Source of the DNA: Galeopsis tetrahit
Lineage: Eukaryota > Streptophyta > Magnoliopsida > Lamiales > Lamiaceae
DNA length: 64,000 nt
Assembly: GCA_963675135.1 (NCBI GenBank)
Contig: OY776129.1
Coordinates: 53,890,141-53,954,140 of the forward strand
Reading direction: 5' to 3'
How positions within the stretch are numbered: the stretch's first letter is position 1; each line of letters opens with the position of its first letter. Shown here in pieces: positions 23,077 to 36,187 of the stretch. A program made the position numbers and the translations under genes. The notes under the pieces are model-generated. The model saw nothing but the letters and a program-made list of their open reading frames with translations. It was not told the DNA's origin and made no database searches.

Positions 23077-25403
23077 TAATATAAATAATTTTTCTACACG
23101 TTCAGACTTTTAGATGAGACATAATTTTTTAATGGAGAAGCTTAGGTTTGTCCACATTCTGGTTTCAGATCCATCTGAAAGTGACTTTACTCATATTTAA
23201 TTATTCATTCGACGTGCCTCCTCCCCAAATAACATTGACGATAATCCGGCTCACGATTGGTTGAATATTTAGGGAATTAATATCAATCTTATATTTTTAA
23301 AAAAAAATCTGACACAAGCAGTTTCAATCTAAGAAAAAGGCTCATTTAATATATGTAAGATTAATTTTTTATATGTAAAAACTAAAAAGAATGATTAGCA
23401 ATTGGCTGTTGAGATTAGGTGATCATACACGCACCAACCATTGTTGATAAGTCTCAATGGATAAGAACTTATCTTCCACATTAGAAATTTCTATATAAAC
23501 TTAAAATTAACTAACAGGTGTTTGTTGTAATAAGATTTACTATTAATTCCCATATTATTAATTAGGACGGATCTAAGATTTCACACTACGAGATTCATTG
23601 TATTATAATATTGTACATATTTAAAATTCAAGGGGAGCAAACTCTTGAGTTTAAATTAATCAAAATAAAATAAAATTATATATTCCATATACTCAAGAGG
23701 GCAACCGCGGGGCCCATGTATTAGTTCAAATACCCACTATACAATTAGCCCAAAATAAATTTGTGAGGTGCAAGTGACACAAAGAAATGGGGATTTTGTC
23801 TGGTGACTAATGTGAAATGTGTCAATTATGTCGAAGTCATTTTGTGTTTTTATACTTCCGTGTCATCAATTCATATTATTGCCATATTTTTGGAAGAAAA
23901 ATGAATAAAATCATTGGAATGAAATATTGGGATACAATAAATTTCTAATGGTTGTTATTTTATTAATATTATGATAGGCTACCCAGAAAATTTTAATTGA
24001 AAAAAAAAAAAAAAAAAAGAAGGAAAGGAGACATTGACGCTGTTAAATTAATATTCCTTCCAGCTTTGCATATTTAAAGTTATAGAAAAGATGTTAAGAA
24101 AGTTGGGATAAAAAGAGTGACATCTTACTTTATTTTTGGCAGTATTTGCCAGGAATTATTCCTGTATCAATTTCGAATGAAATATTCACTTATTTAATGT
24201 TGAATGAATTAAATAAATGAGACTATTCGTATTATAATTATAATAACAATACTAAAAGAACAGATAAAGTTAGGTATCGTAATATACTGTAATATTACAC
24301 CAGTAACACCACAGTATTTATAAAACCGCGGGTTACTTAAAATTAGGGTCAACATAAAAATAAAGTGTTTTACCTTACCTCGATTTAAAAATATTAAATA
24401 CATTTTTCTCATTGTTAAGCATTGCACTTATTACCAGGATTATTTGTATAATAGAAAAAAAAAAAAAAAAAGAGTATGCATAATACCTCAAGTCCTCAAC
24501 GAGGTATATCCGTATATGGGATTTATCTATAAACTTTTAAAAAAAATTGTATACGTCAAATTTAAAAAATAGCCGTGTTATATGACAAGTTTGTTTGAAG
24601 TACCAATAAATAAATACAACAAAAATAATAAAATAGCTAATGAATGATGATCTAATTTTACTTTCCCCTCCCCTGTTTTCTGAATTTTTATCTCAGCCTC
24701 ACTCCAATAAATATTTCATATAAGTTTTTTTTTTTTTTTCCTCAGGGGAAATATTTTGTTTCTTTTTTTTATGGTGACGCATAAATGACAGATTTTCTCC
24801 ACCAAAGTCAAAGAAATTTGCAGCTGATTTGTTTTAATTATTCAATAAGACAATTTAGTTATTTAATTGACAAATTCTTTGTTCTGCTTTTTCAATCAAT
24901 GAATCTAGAAAAAAAAACTCATTCAGTTTAACCATGTGCCCTGGTGGAGAGGAAAAAAAAAGGAAAGATAAAATAGTTTTTCACATACACGCAAGTAGGC
25001 ATTGTAGCACCATGCTTGTGCAGAATTTGTAATGGAATATATATATACATCATGATCTACACACTAAATAAATCTTGGGAAAAAAAACAGTATAAATAAA
25101 TAAAAAGCCCAGAAAACCTTCATAAAAAATGTATTGAAAATGTAACAAAAGTGAAAAATAACAATCAGCAAAAGGGAAGAGAAACTATACAATCTCTATC
25201 TATAACAAATCACTAACATGACCAAAGTTAGGTCACTAATACTATGGATCAAAACTAGTCTACAATACCTAATTAACTATTAAATACAGCTACATAGAAA
25301 TACTAATGAGTCAACTAAGCAACTAATATCTTCAAACGATAAATATCTACAACAAAAGCTGAAGATCTTATGCAGCCTTATATAGCAAGCAAATATCCTC
25401 GTT
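23077..25403. other. Intergenic and 3' UTR of the U-box gene
   Basis: AT-rich with poly(A)/poly(T) tracts (about 24000-24019, 24455-24473, 24728-24740). Bases about 25030-25403 are the probable 3' UTR of the minus-strand U-box gene. No supported ORF. Confidence 0.5.
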
Positions 25404-28400
25404 CTATTTTTTACTCCTTCCACTCGGTTTAGAGAAAATTTTAGCGAATAATCCGGATGCTTTAGGAGGGTTCTTGTAATCACGTTGTTTGGCTGCAGAT
25501 TCTATAACAACATCTGATCCAGAGTATTCTTCAACCGTATTGAACTCACCTTTCAGAATACGCATTACCTCCATGGCCATTGCCTTGGCTTTCTTGTTCC
25601 CGTTTACTGAGATGCTGACTAGGCCTGGGATAACACCCTCATCCATCATCAACTTACAATGGGCGTGCTGATCGCATAAACAAACAAGTACAGACACTGC
25701 GTGCTCTTGGACCTCGTGATTCTCACTCTCCAGCAGCGTTGCAATCAAACCGACACAACCCTCCGTTTCAGCAACACAAGTTCTGGCGACTTCGTAGTTA
25801 CACAGATTTTTTAAAATGGACATGCAGTATCTTGCTAAGCTATTACCATCACAAAGTGGAATTAGTTTCGGAATCAACTCACGAGGAGCAATGAATGAAA
25901 GGACATCCTTGTCTGAGGACAAGTTGGTCAGTATCTTCAATGCCAGTTCTAGCAATTCCGGAATCTGGCTATCGAGTATATTCAAGATTCCAACGAGAGC
26001 ACCAGATTCTGCAATTTCACGACCACATTGTTGGTGGAACGACAGAGTGTCCAGTATGGAGAGGGCTTGCTTAGAGAGATCTGTGTCCAGAAGTGATGCC
26101 AACACATGATAGTCGCCTTCCTTCATGTAAGACCCACTGTTTCTGTGATACCACAAATTATATTAGATTACTAGTGAACAATAATCCAACAACAAACAGT
26201 GTGCTTAACCAAACTCATATGCATGCCCACAGCCTTTTTTTTTTCAAGAATAGAGATTATAGTAAAATAAAAAATTACCCGTGCTTCTGCACAAATTCAA
26301 GCAATAATAGGCATCCAGTCATCTGGGCTTCCATGTCCTTAAAGTCATGAGCATCCTTCAAAAATCTAAGAATTAACTGGATGAACTTTGCAGGTGGAAT
26401 CACCGACCAAGATTCATCATTCTGTTTCAATAGCCTTTTGACATCTTCAACTGCATTGCACTGAGAGTCCCATGGAAGTGTGCTAAATTTAGAGAGAAAC
26501 ACCATATCTATTTCATGTGTGGAATTCACATCACTGTCCATCTTAGCATCCGAACCGTGACTAGATCCAATTGATATATTGCTGAAGTCAAGTGGAAGAT
26601 ATAGATCATTCATGGAGCTCGTCAGACTAACAATGGAATTCGAAGAAAAGTCCAATGATCTAACGAGTGCTTCCTGAACTTTCGGATCAGGAACAGACAC
26701 ACTATGCTTGTTGCACCATTTCATAATTAGGTCTTTCATGCCCATATTTGAGGTGAACGACAAATGGGCCAGCTTCACATTTGTCTTGGGGCAAGTAACA
26801 TGACCTTCATCAAACCACTTTTGGATCCACATCCTTTCATATGTTAGTCCCGATGCAATCACAACAGGATCATACATTAACCTCGATGACAAAGGACATA
26901 TGAATTCCTCTGGTGGGACAGGCCTACTTAGAATGTCAATTTCAACTTCATTAGACCTATAATCTGCACGGAGGTCCACTTCATTTGATAAATGGTAGGG
27001 GCTTGAAAATCGTAACGGATCTTCATACTCTGATGAAACATTGTCCTTCTGCTCTTTTACCATAATCTTTCCATATTTGGTAAGAAGCTTCAGGAAGAAT
27101 AATAGGATCTTCCTCTTACTTGGTTCACTGTCACCAATTCTATCAAGCATCCTTTTGACAGATCTTTTCTCAACCAACAGAGCTTTCTGGGACGAGATAT
27201 GAAGAAGGGAGGAAACAGTGTGAATAGAAGCAACTGCTGTTTCCTCTGTTGAATCAACTGTCGAGCCATATCCATGAAGCAATTCACGCAAAACCCTCCC
27301 AGCCTTCTCAGTAGATGGATCCAAACGAAAGGCTGCACTCCGAAGATCAGCAACAATTCCAGAAATCTGATAGAAAATATACGGTAAACAGTGTCATTGT
27401 TTTAAGTTCTTCCCAGTTATGGTTTTATAAACTGGAGCAGAGCATAATCGAAAGTATCAACATTACTGTTAAAAATAGGAAACACATTGTGTAAGACAAG
27501 AGGCAGTTGTTTATAGGGTTTGAAGGGACTCTAGAAGTAAACTTATCCAGAACCAGACTTTCTAACATAAATTCTATGCAGTATTTCCATCATCCTTCCT
27601 TTCTTTCATTGGAGATAATAGAAAAGAAAAGGTCGCAAAGTTTGTGAGGAACAGTGGGCATAGCAACCAACAAGAAATTATGGAAAAGATTGATAATATT
27701 CTAAATAAGTAATATAACTGGCAATGAAATAGTAAGAGATACTAATTCAAACTTTCAGAAAAACATTGTAAGCAGAGTCAATTCTTTCATAAGCACTTTT
27801 GATTCCTTACCTTAGCAGCAAGCAGCACTGGGACCATATTCTTAATTTGGCTGAGACTCTGTTCCAATAAATTCTTTGACTTTTTACATCTGGATAGTAC
27901 AGCATCCCCAGTAAGTGCCTAAAATTTATATGGAAAATTGTTCGTTAAGGTCATACAACAATTCTACACATAAGAAATGTAATTATCATTGAATATTACA
28001 TAACGCACAATAAATTTGTGATAATTCTACTGCACAGTCTATATTACAGGTACTAGCATAAATTTGATTGCAGTGTGGCAAAGGTTTCAAATATTATAAA
28101 GGATTATAGACACAAACATCGTTTTAATTTAATCTTTTGTTTCCCCAACTTTTTCTGTTCTGGATATGCCAAACATTTGCACTCGAAATCAAACTAAATA
28201 ATTTAATTTAACATCATTACAGTCAATTCATACACTTCGAAAAAGTTCCCACAAACACAAAGGAATATCTATGAGAAAATAATTAAGCAGAGTAAAATAC
28301 ATACCAAATAAAGTATACTGGACTCGCTGCACTGCTGTAGCAGAGACCTGGCTTTGACAATAGCATTGTTTAACAAGCAAAGTGCCTCAATTCCTGAAGT

Positions 28401-28762
28401 ACACCGAGGCCGGGCTGCTTCTATTTCCGGAAAGATCTTTGAAACTCTGATCACAAATGTTAATAGTTCTGAACACATATGAGTATGCACCTGAAATCAT
28501 ATGAATTTTCAACTCTTTAAACCAATAATTTCATAATAAGAGCAATTAGGATCATGTTAGAGTACATTGAATAACTAACATAATTGTGATATCAAATCAA
28601 TCAATATTCCGAATAACGAATTTAGAGGTTTTAGCAGCCTCGTCTAAGTTACGTTGAACACATAATCAAGCAATATAAAGAGGGCCTATAAGACTATAGT
28701 TATACCTTAATTGTTTGAACTGGTGGCAGTTCTTCCACAGCTTCGGCAGCATGGTTTCCCAT
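25404..28762 (-). CDS. PUB45: U-box/ARM-repeat E3 ubiquitin ligase, PUB6/PUB7/PUB45 group
   Basis: Five coding exons: 28762-28706, 28490-28305, 27918-27811, 27366-26279 and 26142-25404. All have GT-AG borders and the total is 726 codons including stop (725 residues, near the family's usual 760-770). The N-terminal UND-type region reads MGNHAAEAVEELPPVQTIK, with KARSLLQQCSESS after it. The U-box (VPPEEFICPLSSRLMYDPVV to the MKDLIMKWC helix) lies near residues 270-345. C-terminal ARM repeats follow from about 400 (GILNILDSQIPELLELALKI, GLIATLLESENHEVQEHAVS). U-box proteins pass ubiquitin from an E2 to substrates bound by the ARM domain, in the cytosol or nucleus. The start is set by the conserved MGN opening. 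The assignment to PUB45 rather than PUB6 or PUB7 is by overall resemblance and is uncertain. Confidence 0.93.
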
Positions 28763-29700
28763 GAGATAACAATTGCCACTAATTAGAAAAATTCAGCTGC
28801 CAAAAGACAAATATTAGTTTATTGATCCAAATTCTGTTTACCAGCCTACATATCATAAAAATACACACAATAGCATTCATTCATATAATGACAGAAACTT
28901 CAAGTATGCGTTACATCAAAAACCCCAGATTTATTTAGAAAAAATAATTCAGTATTGATTCAATTTTCCCCTTCTGTGGCTAGTTCACAACCAGATAAGG
29001 GAAGCTGTATTTTAAACGTCCATATTTCTATGCTTGATTTGTTTCTTGAACATGGAGATATCCTTATAAAACAGTAAAATCATTTAATACTAAGATATCG
29101 GCAATCATCCCAATTGAGTAAACCCTACAGCTGTGTAATCAATCAGCTAAAACATGCCTTCAGTTACAAACTCAAGACACCAGAAAAATTAAATTAAATG
29201 GCACACAAACACAGAGAACAGGGAAATCGCTTACCAGCTAAGGGACAAGAAGAACATCCAGCGATTTTCTCTCTCCTCTATCGCACAAAAAGAAAAATCA
29301 ATAGCTTCTTCAACAGGCCACTGCTGAATACACAAAATATCTGAGAGAAAACTCCACGATTTCTTATCCGTGAGATTCGAACAGTAAATCAAACAACACC
29401 CCAAACTTTAATTGCGCGAATCATTCTTTATTCTCTCATCCGAAAGAAGGGCAACTTAAACCCAAAATCCTTGAGCACTACGAGCGGTGTTGGATGTATG
29501 TAAATCAAAGCAAAAAGGTAGCAATACAGAGAAAACCCTTTTAGGTTAAGGAAAATGAAGGGAATTAAAGCACCCACCAAACAGTTTCTTCAAATTAAAA
29601 ACCCAATCCATAAGAACTAACATGATGGTGTGGGTCAGCTTTGGTTCCTCACAAGTCTCAATAAATGCGCAGAGAGAGAGAGAGAGAGAGAACTTTACTG
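28763..29700 (-). promoter_or_regulatory. 5' UTR with intron and CT-rich promoter of the U-box gene
   Basis: A UTR intron is supported by donor CTG|GTAAGC (exon edge 29235) and acceptor TTGGCAG (exon edge 28796), placing a non-coding exon upstream of about 29235. A (GA)n tract at 29671-29692 reads as (CT)n on the gene strand, a common plant core-promoter or leader feature. The transcription start is not fixed by the sequence. Confidence 0.65.
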
Positions 29701-30380
29701 CAGTCAAAGGCGTAAAAACTGCATAATTGCAGAGGGTTTACGTTTGTACAATCTATACATCTGCATTCATTTGTAATTTTGTATTTACATGTATAGTGGG
29801 ATTAAAAGAAGATATAATTTGTGGAAAAGGTGGGGAAATAGTTGGGAGTGGAAGCAGTCAACTTCAAGTTTTATCAGAGAAAATGGCATTTGAATCTTCT
29901 TAGAGCTTGCAAAATAACTTTATTCCAAAACAAGACATCAGTCCCTCTCAGTTGCTACAATTTCCCAAATATGATTGGCCTTAAATTTTCATAAATTACT
30001 TTATTTTTCTTAAATAAAGGTTGGTCCGTTGATTGGTTTACCAAAAAGCAGGCAAGGCGCATAGTGACAGAACCAACAAGAATGCTTCAAACCTACCTTG
30101 ATATTGAACCCAGTCCTCACAAACTTTATGGTCAACACGTCCGCCCAATATTATATTTTCATATTATTCTCATAATAATTGTGTCGTTACATACAAATAT
30201 ACAATTCTACTACAAATAATAAGTTAATTAATTGGATAACTATCAAGTTTTGCTGAATGTAAAATTTATAAGCCTTAAAATATTATACTCGTTTGGTAAA
30301 AAAAATAAAAAAAAATCTTTACTACAAAGTCTTAGTTAATTTATGCAAGTAACGAACAATATTAGTTGGCTTGGTGTCAA
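29701..30380. other. Intergenic, no gene seen
   Basis: AT-rich upstream flank of the U-box gene. No repeat ends or ORFs are recognised. Confidence 0.5.
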
Positions 30381-30382
30381 AT

Positions 30383-30573
30383 GATGGATATGTGTGTTAT
30401 GCATTTTATCAAGTGAGATGAGATTATGAGAAAGACATATAAGATAATGAAATTAATAAATAACACAAAGATTTATTGATGGATATGTGTGTTATGCATT
30501 TTATCAAGTGAGATGAGATTATGAGAAAGACATATAAGATAATGAAATTAATAAATAACACAAAGATTTATTG
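30383..30573. repeat. Tandem duplication of a ~96-bp unit
   Basis: Two head-to-tail copies of a unit starting ATGGATATGTGTGTTATGCA, at about 30383 and 30479, with no mismatch that I could see. It is a recent local duplication with no coding content. Confidence 0.88.
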
Positions 30574-30675
30574 CGGTTCGATAACTCAACTTCTACGTTC
30601 ACTCTAATTGACTCGGTTGTGATACCTCCTATATTCAAATTTTGTATGTATAATTCTTTTTCACTGTTTAAAAAA

Positions 30676-30705
30676 ACTAGTAGTATTTCTTCCGTGCGAT
30701 GCACG
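30676..30705 (-). mobile_element. Helitron-like 3' terminus
   Basis: On the minus strand the hairpin CGTGCATCGCACG (30693-30705) is followed by 12 bases and CTAGT, then T. This is the Helitron 3' signature. The body would extend rightward, but its 5' end was not located, and a hAT element sits at 30779. A similar terminus is at 12313. Confidence 0.5.
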
Positions 30706-30778
30706 ATTTATAAATTAATAAATTTATATAAACAGTGTGATGTTAATAAATGATTTTTTTATATACATACAATAGTAT

Positions 30779-31393
30779 TAGGGTTGGCAATTGGACGGGT
30801 AAAAACCCGGACCCGCATAAAACCGGCCCGCACGGGACGGGTAAATACCCGGTCAAACGGGTTTTGGGTCGGGTATTTACCCGGTCAAACATTACCCGCC
30901 GGGTATGGGACGGGTAATGGGATTGCATATACCCGACCCGAACCCGACCCGTATATATATATATATATATATATAAAATACAATATATATAATACAATAT
31001 ATATATATATATAAAAATAAATAATATATAATATATACTCTATTAAAATAACATAAGTCTTCTCGTGTTGGCAACAACAGAACACACACCGCACTCTGCT
31101 TTCTTTCTCTCCCAACACACACCGTACTCTGCTTTCTTTCCGCTCGCCGAGAGTCGCCGACGGTCCCCTCTCCACTTTTAGTTAAGATTAATTTTCTACT
31201 TTTTTCAATTCTTAATTTATTCTTACGTTTTTTCAATCCTTCAATCCCTTAATTTACTGTTCTTAAATAACAAATTTTTTAAAAAAAGTGAAGGCGGGGC
31301 GGGTATACCCGCCGGGTTCGCGGGGTGGGACGGGGCGGGACGGGTCCTGGGACAGGCCAAACCCGTCTCATACCCGCCCCGTTGCCAACCCTA
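30779..31393. mobile_element. Non-autonomous hAT element
   Basis: An 8-bp duplication AATAGTAT lies at 30771-30778 and 31394-31401. The inverted ends are TAGGGTTGGCAATTGGACGG at the left and, in reverse, TAGGGTTGGCAACGGGGCGG at the right. GGGTA/ACCCG-rich subterminal repeats and an internal (TA)n are present. Length is 615 bp, with no transposase. Confidence 0.92.
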
Positions 31394-31401
31394 AATAGTA
31401 T

Positions 31402-31862
31402 AAGATTTTTTTAGACCATTAATTTTAATATTTTATTTAAAAAATAAACGTCACAATAATATTGAATAAAATTAAAATTTAACAAAAATAATTAATTGAG
31501 CATAATTAATAAATATTAATTTTATATAATCTTTATAAGTAATAATGTTTTACTATAGTTATATTTATAGATACAGAGAAGTATGTCTATAAAATAGATA
31601 TGAAGATTTGATTAAATATACTAAAAAGATATATATGTATTATAATATTATAGGAATGATACATAATTATATTCCTAATAGAGAATAATGAAGAAATTTA
31701 AAGAAGAAAAGAAGAAAAATTGACCAGCATAGAGAGGGGAGAGAGAAAATGAAAATAAAAATAAAGAAAGAGAGAGAAAAAAAATGAATTTTAAAAGATT
31801 ATATTTTACTGTAGGCCTCACAACATTTTCGGCGGAACTGGCTAGGGAAGCCACTATTCTGT

Positions 31863-31908
<46 letters not shown>

Positions 31909-32779
31909 TATTTATATATAAAGTAGATGTGTAAAGTAAAAGGTGAATGGTGTATTAATATTAATGTATTGGGGGAATAAATTTTTCCATTTATAAAAGT
32001 GTGCATATTAAGTTTGAACAGACCAATTAAAGAAAAAATAATACATACAAAGTTCAGACGGAGATAATATTAATTTATTCCAATGGATTTTTTGTCTGAA
32101 GTGTCGGATGACATTTGCAGATTTTCTCTCCTAAACATGTAGGAGTTATAACCCTCTTGCAACAATTGATACAAAATTTATGTAACTTGAGTTTGATCTT
32201 TCTTAAATTGGTAACTTTACTTTGAAGATTAGTCTTGTATTTATAGTATAATTTGTAATTTAATCGTTGAAAAGCTAATTCAAAATTGTACTAAAGATGA
32301 TTCATATATTTCTTGAGGCTTGTAACTTAAGTTTGATCTTTCTTAAATTGGTAACTTTCAGTCGGTCATATTTACTTTTATAGTCAACTGATTAGTAGAA
32401 GGGTTCACCAATAAATATTCAAACATATGAATAATGAAATTATTCGTCTATGATGCTAACCAATATAAGAACCAAAATTGAAAATTTGAAAGAGTAGTTT
32501 CACTTTCAAACTTATCATGAAATATCTTTTTAAATGTAATTTGAGTATAAAGTTGACATAAGATAATTAATTCACCATACATCAAATCAAATGTAATTGA
32601 AATGTCAATAACTATGGCATGCATGTTAACAAATAGTCAAATACCATGACTGGCAATAGAATACCACGTCAGCAAAATGTAAAATTATATGCGCGGGTGA
32701 ATTGAATACGAATTTAATACTCCCCAATCGCAAAAATTTCGATCTAAAAAGAACAAAAAGTTTTTTAAAATGGGTTGGT
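31402..32779. other. Intergenic with (TA)n microsatellite and short direct repeat
   Basis: A (TA)n run lies at about 31866-31905. The word GTTTGATCTTTCTTAAATTG with flanks is repeated directly at about 32180-32217 and 32326-32363. No coding region is supported. Confidence 0.6.
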
Positions 32780-33022
32780 CTGCTATGGACTCGAGTGCAT
32801 GTTGTGCACCCTAGTCCATGTTGCACTTTTCAGTTTTACTTACACTTTTTGGTAAATGGTGTTGCATTTTTCAATTATTAAATTGTATAATACGGAATAA
32901 TATTTTTAGTCATAGTGACTTACACTTTTTAGTAATATTGTGTTGTACTTTTCAGTTTAATAACATACACTTTTCTTTAAACTATGGTGTACAACATGCA
33001 CTCGAGTGCATACTAGACTTTA
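32780..33022. mobile_element. Small inverted-repeat element (MITE-like)
   Basis: The left arm GACTCGAGTGCATGTTGTGC is mirrored by the right arm ending GTACAACATGCACTCGAGTG. Between them TTGCACTTTTCAGTTT-like words recur. About 240 bp. No clear target duplication was found, so it is a candidate only. Confidence 0.5.
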
Positions 33023-33701
33023 CCTTTCAAAATATTATCTTTGAAATATTCAAGGTTCAAGACAAGCACTAGCTAGAATCTAAATACTTCGTGCATGAAA
33101 CAAAACAGTATGACACAACGGTCAACCGCTCACAGTTGACCAATGTTTTTGAATACTAATAATCTAATATAGTTGTGGGGGCCTAAATTACATTGTACTC
33201 CCCCTCTGTCCCAGGTTTGTTTGCACCAAATTTGGTGCACACAAATTAAGAAAATCCACTTTTTGACTTTTTGAGTAAGGGTATTATTGTACATTCAGGT
33301 ACAGTTAATGAAGTGCTTAGTTTAGGATTTAGTTCTCACCTACCTATACAACTCATACAACCGTGGTTGGTTCACATATCTGTAAAGTAAACTAAATGCT
33401 TTAAATAAAATAAAAAAAGACTGTTCTAAATAAAGATACAGTTCAATTACACATACAAATTCAAAAAAAATCAAGTTTCAGCTGAAACTTAAATGTTCCC
33501 TCCAAAAGTTCACTTACAAATTTCCCTCTTAAAATTCTAGTCTAATATGTCAGCATTAATTGATGATGTACTGAAATTACACACTAAAAGTAAATTCCCT
33601 CCAAAATGAAAAACAATTTGAATTGAACTCCTACATAAACACTCCATCAGCCATTAAATATCAACACCTACCACATTCAATACAAGTTCAAAAGGTTCAT
33701 A

Positions 33702-35180
33702 ATGGCCAACAAAAGAAGAAAAACTGATCTCAGTTCAACAGAGAAGCAATTAATTGCACAATTCCTCCTGTCAAACAGCATCAAAGGTACTGTTAGTGGA
33801 ATAAAAATCAATGAAGCAGCTGCATCATATGGAGTATGTAGGAGAACAGTTCAAAATGTTTGGGCAGCTGCAAAAAAAGGCATTCAAGAGTCAGTTCCAC
33901 TATTGTTCAAGTCAAACAGAATTGGTGTCCCAAAAAAGGTAAGGATGGTTTTAAATATTGAGAAAATGAAAGCCATACCCTTTGAAAAAAGGACAACTAT
34001 AAGAAGGCTTGCTAAGGAGTTGAATGTAAGCAAAAGTCAAGTTGGTAGGTGGGTGAAAGCAGGGGAAATCAAACCCCATGCAAATGCCATCAAGCCCTTA
34101 CTTACAACCACAAATAAGTTGTTAAGGCTGAAGTATTGCTTAAATCAAGTGCAAGTTGATAGGGTCAACAACAGTTTGAAGTTTAATTCAATGCACAATG
34201 TGATACACATTGATGAAAAATGGTTTTACATGACACAAGCCAATATGAGGTACTACTTGTTACCAGGGGAAGTTGAACCATATAGGACATGCAAAAGCAA
34301 AAGGTTCATACCCAAAGTGATGTTCATGTGTGCAGTGGGAAGACCCCTATATGTAAGTGATGGTGCACTTATTTGGGATGGCAAGATTGAGATGTTTCCA
34401 TTTACAAAATTTGAGCCAGCACAAAGAAACAGCAGAAACAGAATCAAAGGCACAATGGTTACAAAACAAATTGAAAGCATCACTAAAGATGTCATCAGAG
34501 ACTGCATAGTGCACAAGGTAAAATTCTTAAACTATCAGAAAATTTTCATCATCTAGTTTATCAGTTTTAATAAGTCTCCAAAACAGGAAAAACAAATATT
34601 TTTCCCTATTGATGACATTACTATAAATGTTTTTCAGATCATACCAGCAATTAAGTCCAAATGGCCAGCAAATGCATGCAAAACCATACTAATTCAGCAA
34701 GATAATGCAAGACCACACATTAGCAATGATGATCCTGAGTTTAGAGCTGTTGCAAGCTCAGATGGATTCAATATCCAACTGATTTGCCAGCCAGCCAACT
34801 CACCAGACACAAATGTAAATGATTTAGGCTGGTTCAGAGCAATACAGTCATTACAAGTGGCAACATCATCTTACAATGTGGATGACTTGGTTAAAAATGT
34901 ACTCTTGTCTTTTGATGATCTCACTCACATAGCCCTAAACAACGTGTTTTTGAGTTTGCAAACTTGCATGATTGAGATTATGAAAATAATGGGATGCAAC
35001 AATTACAAGTTAGTCCACATGGGGAAAGAAGCACTTATGAGAGAAAGCAACCTTCCTTCGACACTAGATGTTGATGAGCAGCTAGTAAGAGAATGCATAG
35101 AGTACTTGATGGAAGCAGGGGAAATTGAAGGACAAGCATATGATTTGGGAGCTTTAATGGCAGGTTTAGGGTATCATTAG
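33702..35180 (+). CDS. Mariner-like transposase, DD39D
   Basis: Exon 1 is 33702-34517 and exon 2 is 34638-35180, joined in phase 0 (AAG|GTAAAA to TTTTCAG|ATC), for 452 codons. Helix-turn-helix DNA-binding segments lie at about 10-60 and 95-120 (IRRLAKELNVSKSQVGRWVK). The catalytic acidic residues are D171 (HIDEKWF), D294 (IQQDNARPH) and D334 (NDLGWF). Exactly 39 residues separate the last two, the plant mariner DD39D signature. No stop or frameshift is visible, so the enzyme may be functional and could mobilise related Stowaway MITEs in trans. An intron in this position still needs a transcript to confirm it. Confidence 0.92.
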
Positions 35181-35354
35181 TGTAGTTTAATCATTTTGAA
35201 TTAACCTTTTGAAGATGGTTTTGTTTACAGCCTAAGCATATATTAATGATTTTTATTTTGTGCAAACATTTGTAGGGCAGATGCTGAATTGCTTAGGTTG
35301 TAAACAATTGTTATGGTATGTGTAGCATTTTGCATAAGTTGTGTTATTTTTGCA

Positions 35355-35667
35355 GATCACAGTTTCCCTCAGAAAACTTTCATCATAGGGTGAGCATACA
35401 ACCTTAAATAAGCCTCCTACATTAGGCAACTATGCAAAATTACGCTAGTACGTGGTGGCATAAATCTAAGGTAAGTATACACAATTACCCACATAAAAAA
35501 GTCAGCAAGTGGTGGCATAATATGCCTCCTACATTAATGTAGATCACAGTTTCCCTCAGAAAACTTTCATCCTAGGGGTGAGCATACAACCTTAAATAAG
35601 CCTCCTACATTAGGCAACTATGCAAAATTACCCTAATACGTGGTGGCATAAATATAAGGTAAGTATA
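35355..35667 (+). repeat. Direct duplication inside the MLE
   Basis: A block of about 125 bp beginning GATCACAGTTTCCCTCAGAA is present at about 35356-35482 and again at about 35543-35668 with a handful of differences. TGGTGGCATAA words lie at 35453, 35512 and 35642. It lies between the two convergent ORFs and may hold their 3' ends. Confidence 0.85.
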
Positions 35668-35851
35668 CTAAATCAACCTAGCATACAATCAATTATACTC
35701 ATTATCATCAAGTAAACATAGAGTGTCATATGCCAATAACCAGAATATAATCCCAACAAACTTGTCATCATATACTAACAATCCACACATAACCATTACA
35801 TCAAATAGGCCATAATATAACCAGAAATCACAGAAAAAAGAATAATGGACC

Positions 35852-36187
35852 TTAACGGGGCAAATCTTTCACTGCAGGACACCTTAAGGCAAGTAAATTC
35901 AACACGAACTCATGCATGCTATCAATTTCACCCAAATTCGACTCATCCTCCGAATCAGGCGCCACCTCAAGAGAATAATCAATTTCAGGAATTAGAGGGC
36001 TTTCAGGGACCGAATGCCAGTCAGGATCCTCAGAATCAGGCACCACCTCGAGAGAAACATCAACTTCAGGCGAGTCATCAAGTTCATAATACAAGTCTGG
36101 TCCTAACCTCTCAACATCTACGTACACCGACTCCACACTCTCATTTAGAGGGGTGAAGGGCGTCTCATTTGAAGTTGAGGAGTTCAT
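35852..36187 (-). CDS. Acidic 111-residue ORF carried by the MLE, function unknown
   Basis: It begins ATGAACTCCTC just after a good acceptor (CTTCTTTTAG|GCT). A leader exon upstream (about 37080-36908) is CT-rich and ends AAAAG|GTTCGT, so a UTR intron of about 700 bases is plausible. The protein is strongly acidic and has an internal duplication (EVDVSLEVVPDSED and EIDYSLEVAPDSED, near residues 40-80). No known domain is recognised. It lies convergent to the transposase, inside the element's ends. It could be a second element gene, a captured host fragment, or a chance ORF. Confidence 0.45.
   Translation of the reverse strand: MNSSTSNETPFTPLNESVESVYVDVERLGPDLYYELDDSPEVDVSLEVVPDSEDPDWHSVPESPLIPEIDYSLEVAPDSEDESNLGEIDSMHEFVLNLLALRCPAVKDLPR

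Noticed and set aside
30784..31236. Several overlapping open frames on both strands
   Set aside because: They lie within a hAT element and encode only repeats of GGGTA-type and (TA)n sequence.
35845..36156. Plus-strand open frame at the same place as the acidic minus ORF
   Set aside because: It has no start context or splice support and its Gln/Pro repeats are the complement of the minus-strand acidic duplication.
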